Notes: generated by a model not told the origin, from the letters alone. Positions 46,204 to 55,502 are shown, counted from the first letter of the stretch. The stretch: 64,000 nucleotides of DNA from Gloeocapsopsis sp. IPPAS B-1203 (GCF_002749975.1 NZ_PEIG01000015.1:62001-126000); one strand, 5' to 3'. Made by a program: numbers and translations.

Positions 46204-46398
46204 TCAATCTAGATCGCTAGTTTCCTGACGTTGTTCAACTTGAAGTTCAGGGATTTGATCTGCTTCTAGAATAACTACTTTACCGTCGCGCCAGATAGCA
46301 ATAGATTCTCCTAACCTACGGTGACGTTCAATTGCTTGGGCGATCGCAGCTTGCACAACTGGGGTAATTTTGCTAGATAAACGTTGATCTTCAGTCAT
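46204..46398 (-). CDS. Small conserved protein of unknown function
   Basis: The 64-residue protein (VVQAAIAQAIERHRRLGESI, then AIWRDGKVVILEADQIPEL) is charged and starts at ATG 46398. Similar short proteins with an RRLGESI-type core are common in cyanobacteria. It may belong to the toxin-antitoxin cluster beside it, but no partner is evident. The function is unknown. Confidence 0.5.
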   Translation of the reverse strand: MTEDQRLSSKITPVVQAAIAQAIERHRRLGESIAIWRDGKVVILEADQIPELQVEQRQETSDLD

Positions 46399-46539
46399 TT
46401 AAGTTTCGACAATTTGATTCCAAATTTGCTGTTCGTCGAAACTTAGTAGATAATTGGGTTCTTACCAACGTTGCAATCAGCAATAAATATGCGATTGCTA
46501 TTTTTACACTTCTATTTACTACTTGAACACAAGTAAACT

Positions 46540-47145
46540 TTACGAACAAGCAGCATCTTTGGCTGTACGCAAAGCACCCAATAAAGTAGAAGCAAACACA
46601 CACCGCTTACTACTGCTATTTTCTGTGCTTACTGTTATTCGTCTTAGTAAACCATTTACATGACCTTTATGATTAAATTGTATATATCTTACATTATTTC
46701 TTGATTGCAAACTTGTTACGGTGCTAAAACGAATATTTGGATCAAAACTATTCCAATTCACTAAATCATTACTATCGTTATTATCATTATCTACATCAAT
46801 AATAGCCGGATGAACTGCCCATTCTAAATTAATGACACCACTTCTATTCCTTTCACGAAAGCTTGCTTGCCAATTTTGCCGTTCTTGCTTAGCTCTACTT
46901 TGAGCAGTACGCATAGCTTGATATACTTGTTCTTGTGCTATGTTAAGGCGACGTGCATTAACAAATTCTAACCAACTAGGAGCAGCGATCGCCGCTAAGA
47001 TTCCTAGTACAAATATAGCAATTAATATTTCTATCAGTGTAAATCCAAATTCTGATTGGTTAAATTCTTTGTTTTTAATTATAAAAATACTTTTGACATT
47101 CAGTTTTGCGTATAATTCCTTTTTATTAATTATCTTATTTTTCAT
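46540..47145 (-). CDS. GspH/FimT-like pseudopilin, operon copy 2
   Basis: ATG 47145 gives 201 residues. The pilin motif GFTLIEILIAIFVLGILAAI begins after a long lysine-rich leader of about 34 residues (cleavage after Gly34), much longer than the 9-residue leader of copy 1. The following PSWLEFVNARRLNIAQEQVY and AQSRAKQERQNWQASF repeat the FimT region of copy 1. Two Cys occur near the C-terminus. It is the last gene of the second hpsABC-fimT-like operon. Confidence 0.85.
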   Translation of the reverse strand: MKNKIINKKELYAKLNVKSIFIIKNKEFNQSEFGFTLIEILIAIFVLGILAAIAAPSWLEFVNARRLNIAQEQVYQAMRTAQSRAKQERQNWQASFRERNRSGVINLEWAVHPAIIDVDNDNNDSNDLVNWNSFDPNIRFSTVTSLQSRNNVRYIQFNHKGHVNGLLRRITVSTENSSSKRCVFASTLLGALRTAKDAACS

Positions 47146-47225
47146 ATTCAAGAGTCAGATATTATGTAAATACAGAAATAAAATATCTACTAATTTATAG
47201 AAAGAATAATTAATTACGAATTACA

Positions 47226-48239
47226 CTAGCCAGGTTTTTTATCTATAACTCCTCTACCTAAAACGTGTACTTTTAAATTAGAAAGTGTTACTTCACCATA
47301 ACCTCCTTGTCTGCGGTGTGTGTTACCTCTAAGGTGGACAATAACATCTGGTTGTTGATTTTGCTGTTCTCTTACACAAGCATAAAAGCCTCTCACTTTT
47401 GCTAAACCCCGATCCTCAAGTGATTTATTACTAGGAGTGAGTACATATTCACTAGGACAGATTGTTGTACTATTTTCAGCATCAGGTGTATCATCAACAA
47501 AGTCTACTAAAACAGCAGGATTAATACCACTAGCAGTAGGAAAATTTGTTGATGTTTGTTGATTTTCTAATACTCCACTAGTATTTCGAGTAAAAGGCCA
47601 AAAACGAAAACTTGTACCAGCTTGTAATGGATTGAAGTACCCAGCGTTTTGCTTGGGAGGCGACTCTGAATTAAATTGGCTGAGAACGTAACGAGTAATT
47701 CGAGCTTTTCCTTGCCAAGGAGAATTGGACTCGCTTGCTTGATTCTGTCTAAGGTAGTAAACAACTAAACTAAAAGTTCGGTTAGCTATACGGGAATTAT
47801 AACAAGGGTCATTCACTTCACTCAATCCTAATGTACTTTGGCATCCGTCTGGTAAAAGTTCAACTTTCCAAAAAGCTAAGACAGGAACGCTTTTATCAGA
47901 CACAGGAATATGATTGATAATCCCTGGGCAAAAAGTAGAAGGATCAGCAGCAGTTCCTTGACCTTGAATGCATTCGCCAGAGTAAACATATACAGATTCT
48001 TTTATGTCTTCGCTGATGTAGTCTAAAGCATTTTGCATTTCTTGCTGAAGCTGATTTCTAACTAAATCTTGTCGATCTGTTTCAAGTATATTAATTACTA
48101 AACCTAAAAGAGCTGAAACAACAGTACTACCTACTACCGCAGATACTAAAAGTTCTATAAGAGTAAAGCCCGTATTGCTATGCCTTTGTAAAAAGAAACG
48201 AGATTGATGAAATTGATATTTAGATAAAAAATGAGACAT
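47226..48239 (-). CDS. hpsC: Hormogonium-polysaccharide-type pseudopilin HpsC, copy 2
   Basis: The 337-residue protein has a 24-residue leader and GFTLIELLVSAVVGSTVVSA, with Glu at mature position 5. The helix region RQDLVRNQLQQEMQNALDYI matches copy 1, as does the globular domain with Cys-rich text and the C-terminal FYACVREQ and VHLRGNTHRR segments (copy 1: FYACVDST and VHLRGNAIAR). It lies 46 bases downstream of hpsB copy 2. Confidence 0.82.
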   Translation of the reverse strand: MSHFLSKYQFHQSRFFLQRHSNTGFTLIELLVSAVVGSTVVSALLGLVINILETDRQDLVRNQLQQEMQNALDYISEDIKESVYVYSGECIQGQGTAADPSTFCPGIINHIPVSDKSVPVLAFWKVELLPDGCQSTLGLSEVNDPCYNSRIANRTFSLVVYYLRQNQASESNSPWQGKARITRYVLSQFNSESPPKQNAGYFNPLQAGTSFRFWPFTRNTSGVLENQQTSTNFPTASGINPAVLVDFVDDTPDAENSTTICPSEYVLTPSNKSLEDRGLAKVRGFYACVREQQNQQPDVIVHLRGNTHRRQGGYGEVTLSNLKVHVLGRGVIDKKPG

Positions 48240-48285
48240 ATTATTTTTAACAGAATACTAAGTAAATATATTTTTTGAAAATAAT

Positions 48286-48987
48286 TCATTTAGAAGGTTT
48301 TAAAAGTTGGTGATATTGCTCTAAAGAAATATTTCCACGTTCACTATTAGATACTGTGGTGTATAAAACGGCTAAAGGACGTTCTAAATTTCTCTGTGAG
48401 GTTAGTCCCAAAGAAGCACGTTCGTTCTTTAGTGGAGAACTTGCGCCATTCACCAAAGATTGATAGTCATATACCCGTACTCCCATACGAAAAGCAATTG
48501 GAACACTTTCTCCTGTGGGCGTGACTCCTGCATCGCGGAAAACTTGTACAACAAAGTCAGGAATACATTGGTTGCTACTATCGCGTTTGCAGTCAAGTTT
48601 GTTGCCTTTTACTTCACGATTAACATTGATAGCTAGTCCTCTATTTATAGATACCTGAGTATCGTCAAGTGTATAACCGTTAGTACCTTTAGCAGGTGCG
48701 GGAGTATCCTCAATCTTTTTAATATCCTCGCTAACAACTGGTGGTAAATCTGTATTTTTGTAGTTTCCACTTCCTACTATTAGCCGAACTCGATTAACTT
48801 CCCCTTGAGCTAATTGCATTGCTTGCTCGGTTCTTTGGTTTTGAACGCGAGTGGCTGCGGCGATCAGGAGCGGTGGGGCGATCGCCGCAAGCACAATACC
48901 AATAATCACAATGGCAACAAGTGATTCAATTAAAGTAAGTCCTTCTTCAGAAGAACGATGCATAAATTGAGATAGGGGCGATCGCAT
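48286..48987 (-). CDS. hpsB: Hormogonium-polysaccharide-type pseudopilin HpsB, copy 2
   Basis: The 233-residue protein begins MRSPLSQFMHRSSEEGLTLI and continues ESLVAIVIIGIVLAAIAPPL, with the canonical Glu at mature position 5 (cleavage after Gly16). The helix and globular domain correspond to copy 1, including the IAPPLLIAAATRVQNQRTEQ segment. It follows hpsA copy 2 by 31 bases instead of overlapping it. Confidence 0.82.
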   Translation of the reverse strand: MRSPLSQFMHRSSEEGLTLIESLVAIVIIGIVLAAIAPPLLIAAATRVQNQRTEQAMQLAQGEVNRVRLIVGSGNYKNTDLPPVVSEDIKKIEDTPAPAKGTNGYTLDDTQVSINRGLAINVNREVKGNKLDCKRDSSNQCIPDFVVQVFRDAGVTPTGESVPIAFRMGVRVYDYQSLVNGASSPLKNERASLGLTSQRNLERPLAVLYTTVSNSERGNISLEQYHQLLKPSK

Positions 48988-49018
48988 TTTGCTGTCCTAC
49001 ACTAAATATTGGGGTGAA

Positions 49019-52000
49019 TTAAGAACAAACGCTATTAGCATTCGGATTGATATATTCTTTGTCTTTGTCCCTAGCACAGCGTAGTTGTTTAATGTAAGGA
49101 TCGTTGACATCCAACTCGCGGTAGAATTCACTACGTGTAGTACCTGGAGTAACAAATCGCCGCGATACTGGACCTGCGGGAGCATATTGCAAACCAACGT
49201 CATAACCCCAACGACGATTAGGTGCGGCGTAATATTGGATAAGTTCAGCAGATTGAGGATCTCTGACAAGCTTTGACTCCCAATCATCTTGGTCAAAGGG
49301 AGCAGTTGCATAAGTGCTAAAGTTTAACTGCAAGAAAGCGCCGGAAATATAGAGGTTTCGACCATTCCAGTTTTCTATAAATCGCGGGAAGTTGTGCAAT
49401 CCGCCGTAAGATTGCTGTGCTTGTGAAGGGACAATACCGCTGATGATAATTGCATTGACACGTATATCGTCATTACTGGCATCATTGCGAGACTTACCAT
49501 CCGAGAAGGGGTAATAACTTCTACTATCGCCTATACTGTAGTCTCTGACATTACTATCAGGACAAGGTGAAGTATTAGTACTACAGTACATTGGGTTGCC
49601 ATTGACAGAAATCCTAATAGGCGAGTTTGCCTCATTATTTTCTCTTAGCCAATACTGTCCTGCTCCGAGGCTATTTCTAGGGCGGTTTTGATTTAAATAT
49701 GAGGTGCGACGGCTGCTACCAGAAGGACAACCATAGTCTGTGGATTCAGCAGAAGTTATCTGAGCACCGCTACCACTACCAGCCGTTGTAAAACTATCTT
49801 GAATACCGCCATCACAAAAGTTGTTGGAAAGAATCGTAATCGCATCTGCCAAAATTTCGCTAGGACGCCAAGCATCATCATTCGGTCTGGCAAATCGGCT
49901 ATCTAGTGTGTTACGGGAATAAAAATTGCTGTAATTGTCGTTTAGTGTTTGGGTAAACTCTTCTAATCGCGTTCCAGTGTTGCTAGCAAGTCTGTGTAAG
50001 TTGAAGTTACCTTGAATGTAAACAGGGTTATCGGAAATGAAGGAAATACCGCGAACATTCTCATTATCGGGAATATTAAAGCTATTGTTAGAAGGATTAA
50101 TTCTTCTCAAATCAATTCCATTACGCAGACGAAAACCATAAGGACGACGATCTGGATCGGCATAGTAATCTACTGGTTTAATGGTTATACCATTTGCCGC
50201 AGTAATTGGCGGATCTTGTGGTGTATTAGCATTCATGAAGCTTCCAGCAGGTCTAGAAATACCATCTTCTCTAACAGCATCTGTGCGGAAGGCGTAGACA
50301 ATACCACCTTTGGGTAGCCAAGCATCATCAGTCACACCACTGATTGTATTTATACGTAACAGATCTAAATCAATATCTAAAACCCGTAAGCCCATCATTT
50401 CCCTACCGTTGAACATTCCTTTATCAAGGAAGGGAATTCCTACAGCAGTAGTGTTGTCTCTGATGATGTTAATTCGATTTGTGGTTGTTGTTGTATTGGG
50501 AAGTAGCCAATTATTTCGGAGTCGTGGACGAAGTGCGATCGCCGCAATACTATCTTCTGTACCATTCTCAATACCGTTAGCGTTAGTATCACCAATAACT
50601 TTGTAGAAATAGCCGTGATTTACATCATCGGTAACAGCAACATCATTGTTGAAAATATATCTGTTACTCACATAATCATTTGCAGGCTGAGGTACAGTCG
50701 CATTAGGATTAGCCTTGAGCACAGTAGGCGTAGCTACACCAAGATGATCGTGTTCTGCTACTGGAAACAGGTAAAATAATGAAGGATATTTAGGCTTTCC
50801 AGGTGTTGAACAAAAAGTAACGGCAAAAGCTAACTGACCTTTATCCGAAACATCAAACGAATTTGGATCGCAACCTACCCTGAATGTAATACCACCTTTA
50901 ACATCTCCACCTATTGTTTTTGGAGTTGTATATGTACCTGTTTTAGGGTCATAACCAATACCATCTCCAGGTAAAGCACCTTCAGCAAAACCAAGTGAGC
51001 GATCGCGTAATATTTGCTGATAATTTATTAGGTCTGGTAATCTTGCGAGAATTGCAGCTTTATCTTCTGTTTTACCTGCCTTTGAATCATTTCTGTAAGC
51101 CTTAATCCATTCATCTATAGTAAATTGGCTGTAATAATTAGGATCGTATGTCTTAGGAGGACAACCAGCTTCTTCAGTTTTTGTACATAGGTTAGTACCG
51201 TCAGCTGGTCTACCAATTTCTGGATTTCCAGGGGTAGCAGTACCATCCATCAGTTGAAATAAATGCACTCCTAAAGAATTCATGCCATTAGAACCATTAT
51301 TATTAGCGAATTCTAGGTAAGCATCTTCGATATTCTGTAAGTTGTAACTTAACATTCCCATCATGCAGGAAGCTGTATGCAGTGTCGTCTTATCTGCAAG
51401 GCTGAGATCTGCATAGGTTGTCCCACTGTTGAGTAAACTAATGACTCTTCGCAACTCAGAAAAATTGCCCCACTGAGTCAAAACCGGATGCGGATGAATT
51501 TGTCGCCCTGCTGAAGGTACGGCTGGACTTGCTGTCGTATCTTGTCTAGCAGGAAAAGCACCAAAAGGATCGCCAGCAAAATAAGCAAGATTAGTTAATG
51601 CTCTTCTCAGAGGTTGTCCGGCTGCGATCGCTGTCTCAAATTGCTCATTAGTTGTCGCGTTTGCTGGTGAGTTAAACTCCCAACCATTAGTACCATTACC
51701 TGTTAGGAAATCAGTATTAACTCTAGAAGTACCGTTGATCGTAATTCTATTAAATGTTGTACTGTTATTAATCGTTGCCGCAGTACCAGGATGAGCAGTA
51801 GTTGCTAAACAAGCCACAGGTAAATATCCAGAACTATGTGCTGTAGCACTAAATGGATCAGTAGTACTTCTATTAGGATATTTGTAGTGATATATAGCCG
51901 ACGCCTGCACTGCTGCTAGATTATCTCTCAAAGCATGACGCTGACGCGCTTCATTTATAATAGTTCCTGTTGGTTGACCTAAGGGATTTGCTAACTCTAG

Positions 52001-53644
52001 CCGTTGTCCAACAATAATTCTCAAGCCTTCCCTACGGGCGCGGCGTTCCCAGTAGCCATCTAACCCTAAATCATCTGGATTTGTACCAGCAGGATTATCT
52101 CTAGTCAGTTCTGTAACGCTATCAATTGGATCACCAATTTTTTGCCCGTCAGGAATATTTAACCGTGAATCTCGTCCATAATTTGGTTTTGGTCCATAAC
52201 GGTTATCAGCACGGTAAGTATCATCAATATATGGTTTAGGTTCTTGTTGATTAAAAATTCTTCTCCGCTCTACAAAGCTACCAGTATTCCATCCAGTACG
52301 TCTTACTAGTGTATTAGTAGAATCGGTTGTTCTTCTAGCTTTTGACTCATCTTGTGTATATAAAGCAACTGGATCTAATGCAACATCAGCAGGTGAAATT
52401 CCACTACGGTCTACAGAATGCGAATCATTGTTTATAGTAACGTTCGGATTAGTGCCACTAGTAATTGGTGTTGTACCTGCACCGTTAAATAAGTGAAAAA
52501 TTGACGAACCTGCAAAAGTGTTAGTTTTCAGTGAACCATTAATAACTTGTCCCTGAAAAGTTGTCTGACCATCCCTATTGACAACTTGAGTTACAGTAAT
52601 TTCAGAAGCATCGCGTGTATAAAGACAAGAACTAGGCGCACTAATTAAATACCCAGTAAAGCTGCTACTATCACCAACAATCAAACTACCTTCTGTGTGT
52701 AATGCACCATTCCAGTTAAATTGTGGACCTGGAAATATTTCTAAGTCACCGCGAAACCAACCACCCCACTTGTTTCCTCGGTTGAGTTGTCGATCTTGTT
52801 GAAATTCTAAAGCCGCAGTTGCTGGTTGATTCCCTGCTGGAATAACCACTGCATTAACTTGAAAGTTTTTCCGCAGAGTAGCAGCATTAACATTAAACCA
52901 GCCTCTTTCTACTGCAGTACTACCACTATTCTGCTCCAGTTGTCGGCAAGCTTGGTTAGCCTGTACGGCACTAAATGGTCCATTGCGTGTTAGTAATCTA
53001 TTAGCCCTACTTGTAATAGCGGTATCTTTTTGGTTAGAAAGTCCATTAGCATCAGCTTCATCTGGAGATTGCAAGACAATAGAGTAAGCAATGATAGGTT
53101 TTTCATCATTAAGAACACCATCTCCATTAGAGTCAACTTGATAAGACCAAGCGTTGTCTAATTTTCCATCTCCATTAACATCTAAACGAGTTTCACCTGG
53201 CAGATCATATTTGTTATCTACTTCACCACTGCTGTTTCGTTGTATTGCAACTCCATTGCTACCATCATTGAGCATCATACTCAGCAAAACATCTTGTGAT
53301 GGTACGCCATTCGGGAGACGCGAATCATTAAAAAGTGCTTCTAATTTTGCCTTAGCCCGATCCACAGCAGGAGAAGCAGCAGTATATATTTCCTTTGCCT
53401 GGTAATCTCCAACTACTTGAGTAGTACGATTTAAGCTGCGAGTTAGTACCGCCCCTGTTACCAATGTGACGACTAACAAAAGCATTGCTGTAGTTGGTAA
53501 CACAAATCCACTTTGCAAATATCGTTGGCGACGGTTTAAAGAACGACGCAACAACCAATACAGCTTTCGTTTCGTCAAAAGTATAAAATTGACAAATTTC
53601 CGCAGAATGCGAATAGGCATTTTAGTAGATTTGCGCTTAACCAT
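49019..53644 (-). CDS. hpsA: Giant HpsA-type protein with pilin-like N-terminus, copy 2
   Basis: ATG 53644 gives 1541 residues. As in copy 1, a basic leader of about 46 residues is followed by GFVLPTTAMLLLVVTLVTGA, a PilX-like membrane helix, then a helix containing KEIYTAASPAVDRAKAKLEA. The large exported domain shares many short blocks with copy 1: GRNLYISGAFLQLNFSTYAT against RTLNIKGSFIQLHRSAYATA, DDAWRPSEILADAITILSNN against DQWRPATIVSDAVTVLSNSF, and a similar C-terminus with a Cys pair. About 210 residues shorter than copy 1. It is complete and heads the second operon. Confidence 0.82.
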   Translation of the reverse strand: MVKRKSTKMPIRILRKFVNFILLTKRKLYWLLRRSLNRRQRYLQSGFVLPTTAMLLLVVTLVTGAVLTRSLNRTTQVVGDYQAKEIYTAASPAVDRAKAKLEALFNDSRLPNGVPSQDVLLSMMLNDGSNGVAIQRNSSGEVDNKYDLPGETRLDVNGDGKLDNAWSYQVDSNGDGVLNDEKPIIAYSIVLQSPDEADANGLSNQKDTAITSRANRLLTRNGPFSAVQANQACRQLEQNSGSTAVERGWFNVNAATLRKNFQVNAVVIPAGNQPATAALEFQQDRQLNRGNKWGGWFRGDLEIFPGPQFNWNGALHTEGSLIVGDSSSFTGYLISAPSSCLYTRDASEITVTQVVNRDGQTTFQGQVINGSLKTNTFAGSSIFHLFNGAGTTPITSGTNPNVTINNDSHSVDRSGISPADVALDPVALYTQDESKARRTTDSTNTLVRRTGWNTGSFVERRRIFNQQEPKPYIDDTYRADNRYGPKPNYGRDSRLNIPDGQKIGDPIDSVTELTRDNPAGTNPDDLGLDGYWERRARREGLRIIVGQRLELANPLGQPTGTIINEARQRHALRDNLAAVQASAIYHYKYPNRSTTDPFSATAHSSGYLPVACLATTAHPGTAATINNSTTFNRITINGTSRVNTDFLTGNGTNGWEFNSPANATTNEQFETAIAAGQPLRRALTNLAYFAGDPFGAFPARQDTTASPAVPSAGRQIHPHPVLTQWGNFSELRRVISLLNSGTTYADLSLADKTTLHTASCMMGMLSYNLQNIEDAYLEFANNNGSNGMNSLGVHLFQLMDGTATPGNPEIGRPADGTNLCTKTEEAGCPPKTYDPNYYSQFTIDEWIKAYRNDSKAGKTEDKAAILARLPDLINYQQILRDRSLGFAEGALPGDGIGYDPKTGTYTTPKTIGGDVKGGITFRVGCDPNSFDVSDKGQLAFAVTFCSTPGKPKYPSLFYLFPVAEHDHLGVATPTVLKANPNATVPQPANDYVSNRYIFNNDVAVTDDVNHGYFYKVIGDTNANGIENGTEDSIAAIALRPRLRNNWLLPNTTTTTNRINIIRDNTTAVGIPFLDKGMFNGREMMGLRVLDIDLDLLRINTISGVTDDAWLPKGGIVYAFRTDAVREDGISRPAGSFMNANTPQDPPITAANGITIKPVDYYADPDRRPYGFRLRNGIDLRRINPSNNSFNIPDNENVRGISFISDNPVYIQGNFNLHRLASNTGTRLEEFTQTLNDNYSNFYSRNTLDSRFARPNDDAWRPSEILADAITILSNNFCDGGIQDSFTTAGSGSGAQITSAESTDYGCPSGSSRRTSYLNQNRPRNSLGAGQYWLRENNEANSPIRISVNGNPMYCSTNTSPCPDSNVRDYSIGDSRSYYPFSDGKSRNDASNDDIRVNAIIISGIVPSQAQQSYGGLHNFPRFIENWNGRNLYISGAFLQLNFSTYATAPFDQDDWESKLVRDPQSAELIQYYAAPNRRWGYDVGLQYAPAGPVSRRFVTPGTTRSEFYRELDVNDPYIKQLRCARDKDKEYINPNANSVCS

Positions 53645-54212
53645 AAGAGTTAGAGGCAATTAAAGCAAATATAATAAATTCAATATTTCCGTAATAACAT
53701 TACGTTTCTAGCCACAACATCAGTGATTCTCCTTACTTATTTATAAATAGGTAAATTCACGTAAAAACAATATTTTGGTTTATTAAAGCTAGATGAATTT
53801 ACAATGAAGATATCTAAATCATTTATTGGTAAATAAAAATAACTTGGCGAATAAATTCACGGTTTCACAAACAAAGTCCACCTGCGTGGATTAACTACGA
53901 AAATTATCATTCTTGAGTGTGCGGAGGCACACTTCGTATGAGTAGCCCCGACTTCAGTCGTAGGGCATTTATAATTCATAGAGAAAGTCTTTTGGTGATT
54001 TTTTGCTATCTAGAACAACAGCATTCTGTTACGTTAATATTCAATTTAAGAAATGCGATCGCCCGTTGTATTTCTTCTTAAAATGTTGCAATTGTACTAT
54101 CTCACACGATAGCGATCGCTTTGTTTACCTACCTTAATAGTTTAGCTTATTGGCAACTTTTATTAGGTATAGTATGTGTAGCTCGTGTTCAAGTCATAAT
54201 GGAGGCATCACA
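53645..54212. other. Intergenic region upstream of hpsA copy 2
   Basis: AT-rich promoter region of the second hps operon, followed by one three-hairpin repeat (53843-53968) and a spacer with GCGATCGC sites. No gene is supported. Confidence 0.5.
53843..53968 (+). repeat. Three-hairpin dispersed repeat, complete copy
   Basis: Order on the plus strand: GGCGAATAAATTCAC, then AAGTCCACCTGCGTGGATTA, then AGTGTGCGGAGGCACACTT, then AGTAGCCCCGACTTCAGTCG and AGGGCAT. Opposite orientation to the copies at 44.5 and 45.4 kb, so the second hps operon is bracketed by inverted copies. Confidence 0.75.
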
Positions 54213-54461
54213 TTGAAAGTTAAAGGAATCAAGCGTGGTAAAAGCATTGAACTGTTAGAAGAAATTAATATTCCTGATGGAGTAGAAATAACCGTGGAGG
54301 TTGCAATGGGGCAACCCTTGAGTGTGCAGGAACGATTAACAAAACTCAATCAAATATTCGGAGCATGGAAAAATCAACCGACTCTTGATGAGATATTTGC
54401 TGAGATTGACAGCAAACGTCATGCTTATCAGGGTAGAGCAATAGAAGCGATTGATGACTAA
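54213..54461 (+). CDS. Antitoxin-like small protein
   Basis: TTG 54213 is chosen because GGAGG at 54201-54205 lies 7 bases upstream; a longer frame from 54150 lacks such a site. The 82 residues start LKVKGIKRGKSIELLEEINI, a beta-rich AbrB-like or DUF104-like start, and end in a helical toxin-binding tail (AEIDSKRHAYQGRAIEAIDD). It directly precedes a vapC fragment, so it is an orphaned antitoxin. Confidence 0.68.
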   Translation: MKVKGIKRGKSIELLEEINIPDGVEITVEVAMGQPLSVQERLTKLNQIFGAWKNQPTLDEIFAEIDSKRHAYQGRAIEAIDD

Positions 54462-54472
54462 GGCAAGAATCC

Positions 54473-54575
54473 GTGTTGTTAGATACAAATATTTGTGTAG
54501 CTCTACTCAAACAAAATCCTTTAGCACTTAGGCAATTTAATGCCAAAAAATGATTATATTACCTGCAATATAAAC
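54473..54575 (+). pseudogene. VapC toxin remnant, N-terminal fragment only
   Basis: GTG 54473 reads VLLDTNICVALLKQNPLALR and QFNAKK, the N-terminal PIN-domain motif with the first catalytic Asp, then stops at TGA 54551. After a frameshift, about six more codons (IILPAI) match the next VapC block before another stop. The rest of the gene, including the remaining active-site acidic residues, is absent. The natural ATG near 54456 is also out of frame. Confidence 0.72.
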
Positions 54576-54586
54576 AATGCAAACTT

Positions 54587-55219
54587 ATGGTTCAAACTAT
54601 AGCAATTTCTAAAAATATATCTACATTGGCTCAGTTACGAGAAAAGTTTAACTTGGTTCCAACTAAAAGTACTCAATTCTTTACAGAATGGTTTCAGGAC
54701 TTACCTGAACTTACAGATGAAGAAAAAGCGACATTAGATAAACTAAAAAGTCGATTCTTACGGCACAGAGATCGTGGCGAACTAGCAGAAGGTACTGTTA
54801 ATCTTTTACTAATATCACCTTTACTTGAATTAGCGGGCTTTTATGATGAACCCTTCTTTATTTCAACTGAACCATAAGTAGAAATTGCCTTAGAGGATCG
54901 AGATGAAATTCTGCGAAGTCGCATTGATACATTAGTCATTCAACAAAGTCTCTGGGTACTTATAGTCGAATCAGAACGCTCAATATCTATGACAGCAGCG
55001 ATACCCCAAGCACTAACTTATATGATGGGCAATCCTAACCCAGAAAAGCCTTCATATGGCATGGTGACAGATGGCGATTTATTCATGTTCATCAAACTAC
55101 TCAAACAAGAACAACCACAGTATGATTTTTCTGATACTTTCTCGCTGTTTCTGTTACGACAGAATAAGCTCTATGACGTGCTACAGGTACTCAAACGAAT
55201 TAGTAGTGTCATGGTTTAG
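54587..55219 (+). pseudogene. Restriction-endonuclease-like (HsdR-N type) protein, interrupted by in-frame TAA
   Basis: From ATG 54587 the frame runs 96 codons to TAA 54875-54877, then continues open in the same frame to TAG 55217-55219. The joined reading of about 210 residues matches a common cyanobacterial family related to the N-terminal domain of type I restriction subunits. Landmarks are LLLISPLLELAGFYDEPFFI, then after the stop VEIALEDRDEILRSRIDTLV with Asp, ESERSISMTAAIPQALTYMM, and DFSDTFSLFLLRQNKLYDVL. The usual ExK triad position reads ESER, and the stop divides the nuclease fold, so activity is unlikely. Confidence 0.8.
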
Positions 55220-55286
55220 TATTAGCGGATAACTTCTCGATAGTCGGCTACAATGAACTGTGATAGCTCTCTGCGCGAGTCTACAG

Positions 55287-55502
55287 TCAGAGCAAATCTT
55301 CCTCAGATAGCTGAGCGATTTTCATTAAAGCTTTCAAAGTTCCTATTTTCAAATCTTGGTTACGATGAACAGGAATTGATAAAATTTGCTCTGATTCAGG
55401 ATTTTCGTAGATGTGATGGCTACCAGTGATTCTTCGTACAACCCAACCTTTTTGTTCCACAATCTTGCACAGCTGCTTGCCAGAAATAGATTCATATAGC
55501 AA
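55287..55502 (-). CDS. hicA: HicA mRNA interferase toxin
   Basis: TTG 55502 is the likely start, giving 71 residues that overlap hicB by 11 bases; no ATG is in frame there. The protein has the HicA dsRBD-like signature: SISGKQLCKIVEQKGWVVRR, then the catalytic His in ITGSHHIYENP, then ILSIPVHRNQDLKIGTLKAL. HicA cuts mRNA and tmRNA and is blocked by HicB. The frame is intact. The order hicB-hicA is common in cyanobacteria. Confidence 0.85.
   Translation of the reverse strand: MLYESISGKQLCKIVEQKGWVVRRITGSHHIYENPESEQILSIPVHRNQDLKIGTLKALMKIAQLSEEDLL

Noticed and set aside
44452-53968. Composite transposon bounded by the three-hairpin repeats around the second hps operon
   Set aside because: No transposase lies between them and identical copies occur elsewhere in unrelated spacers; the bracketing is probably incidental.
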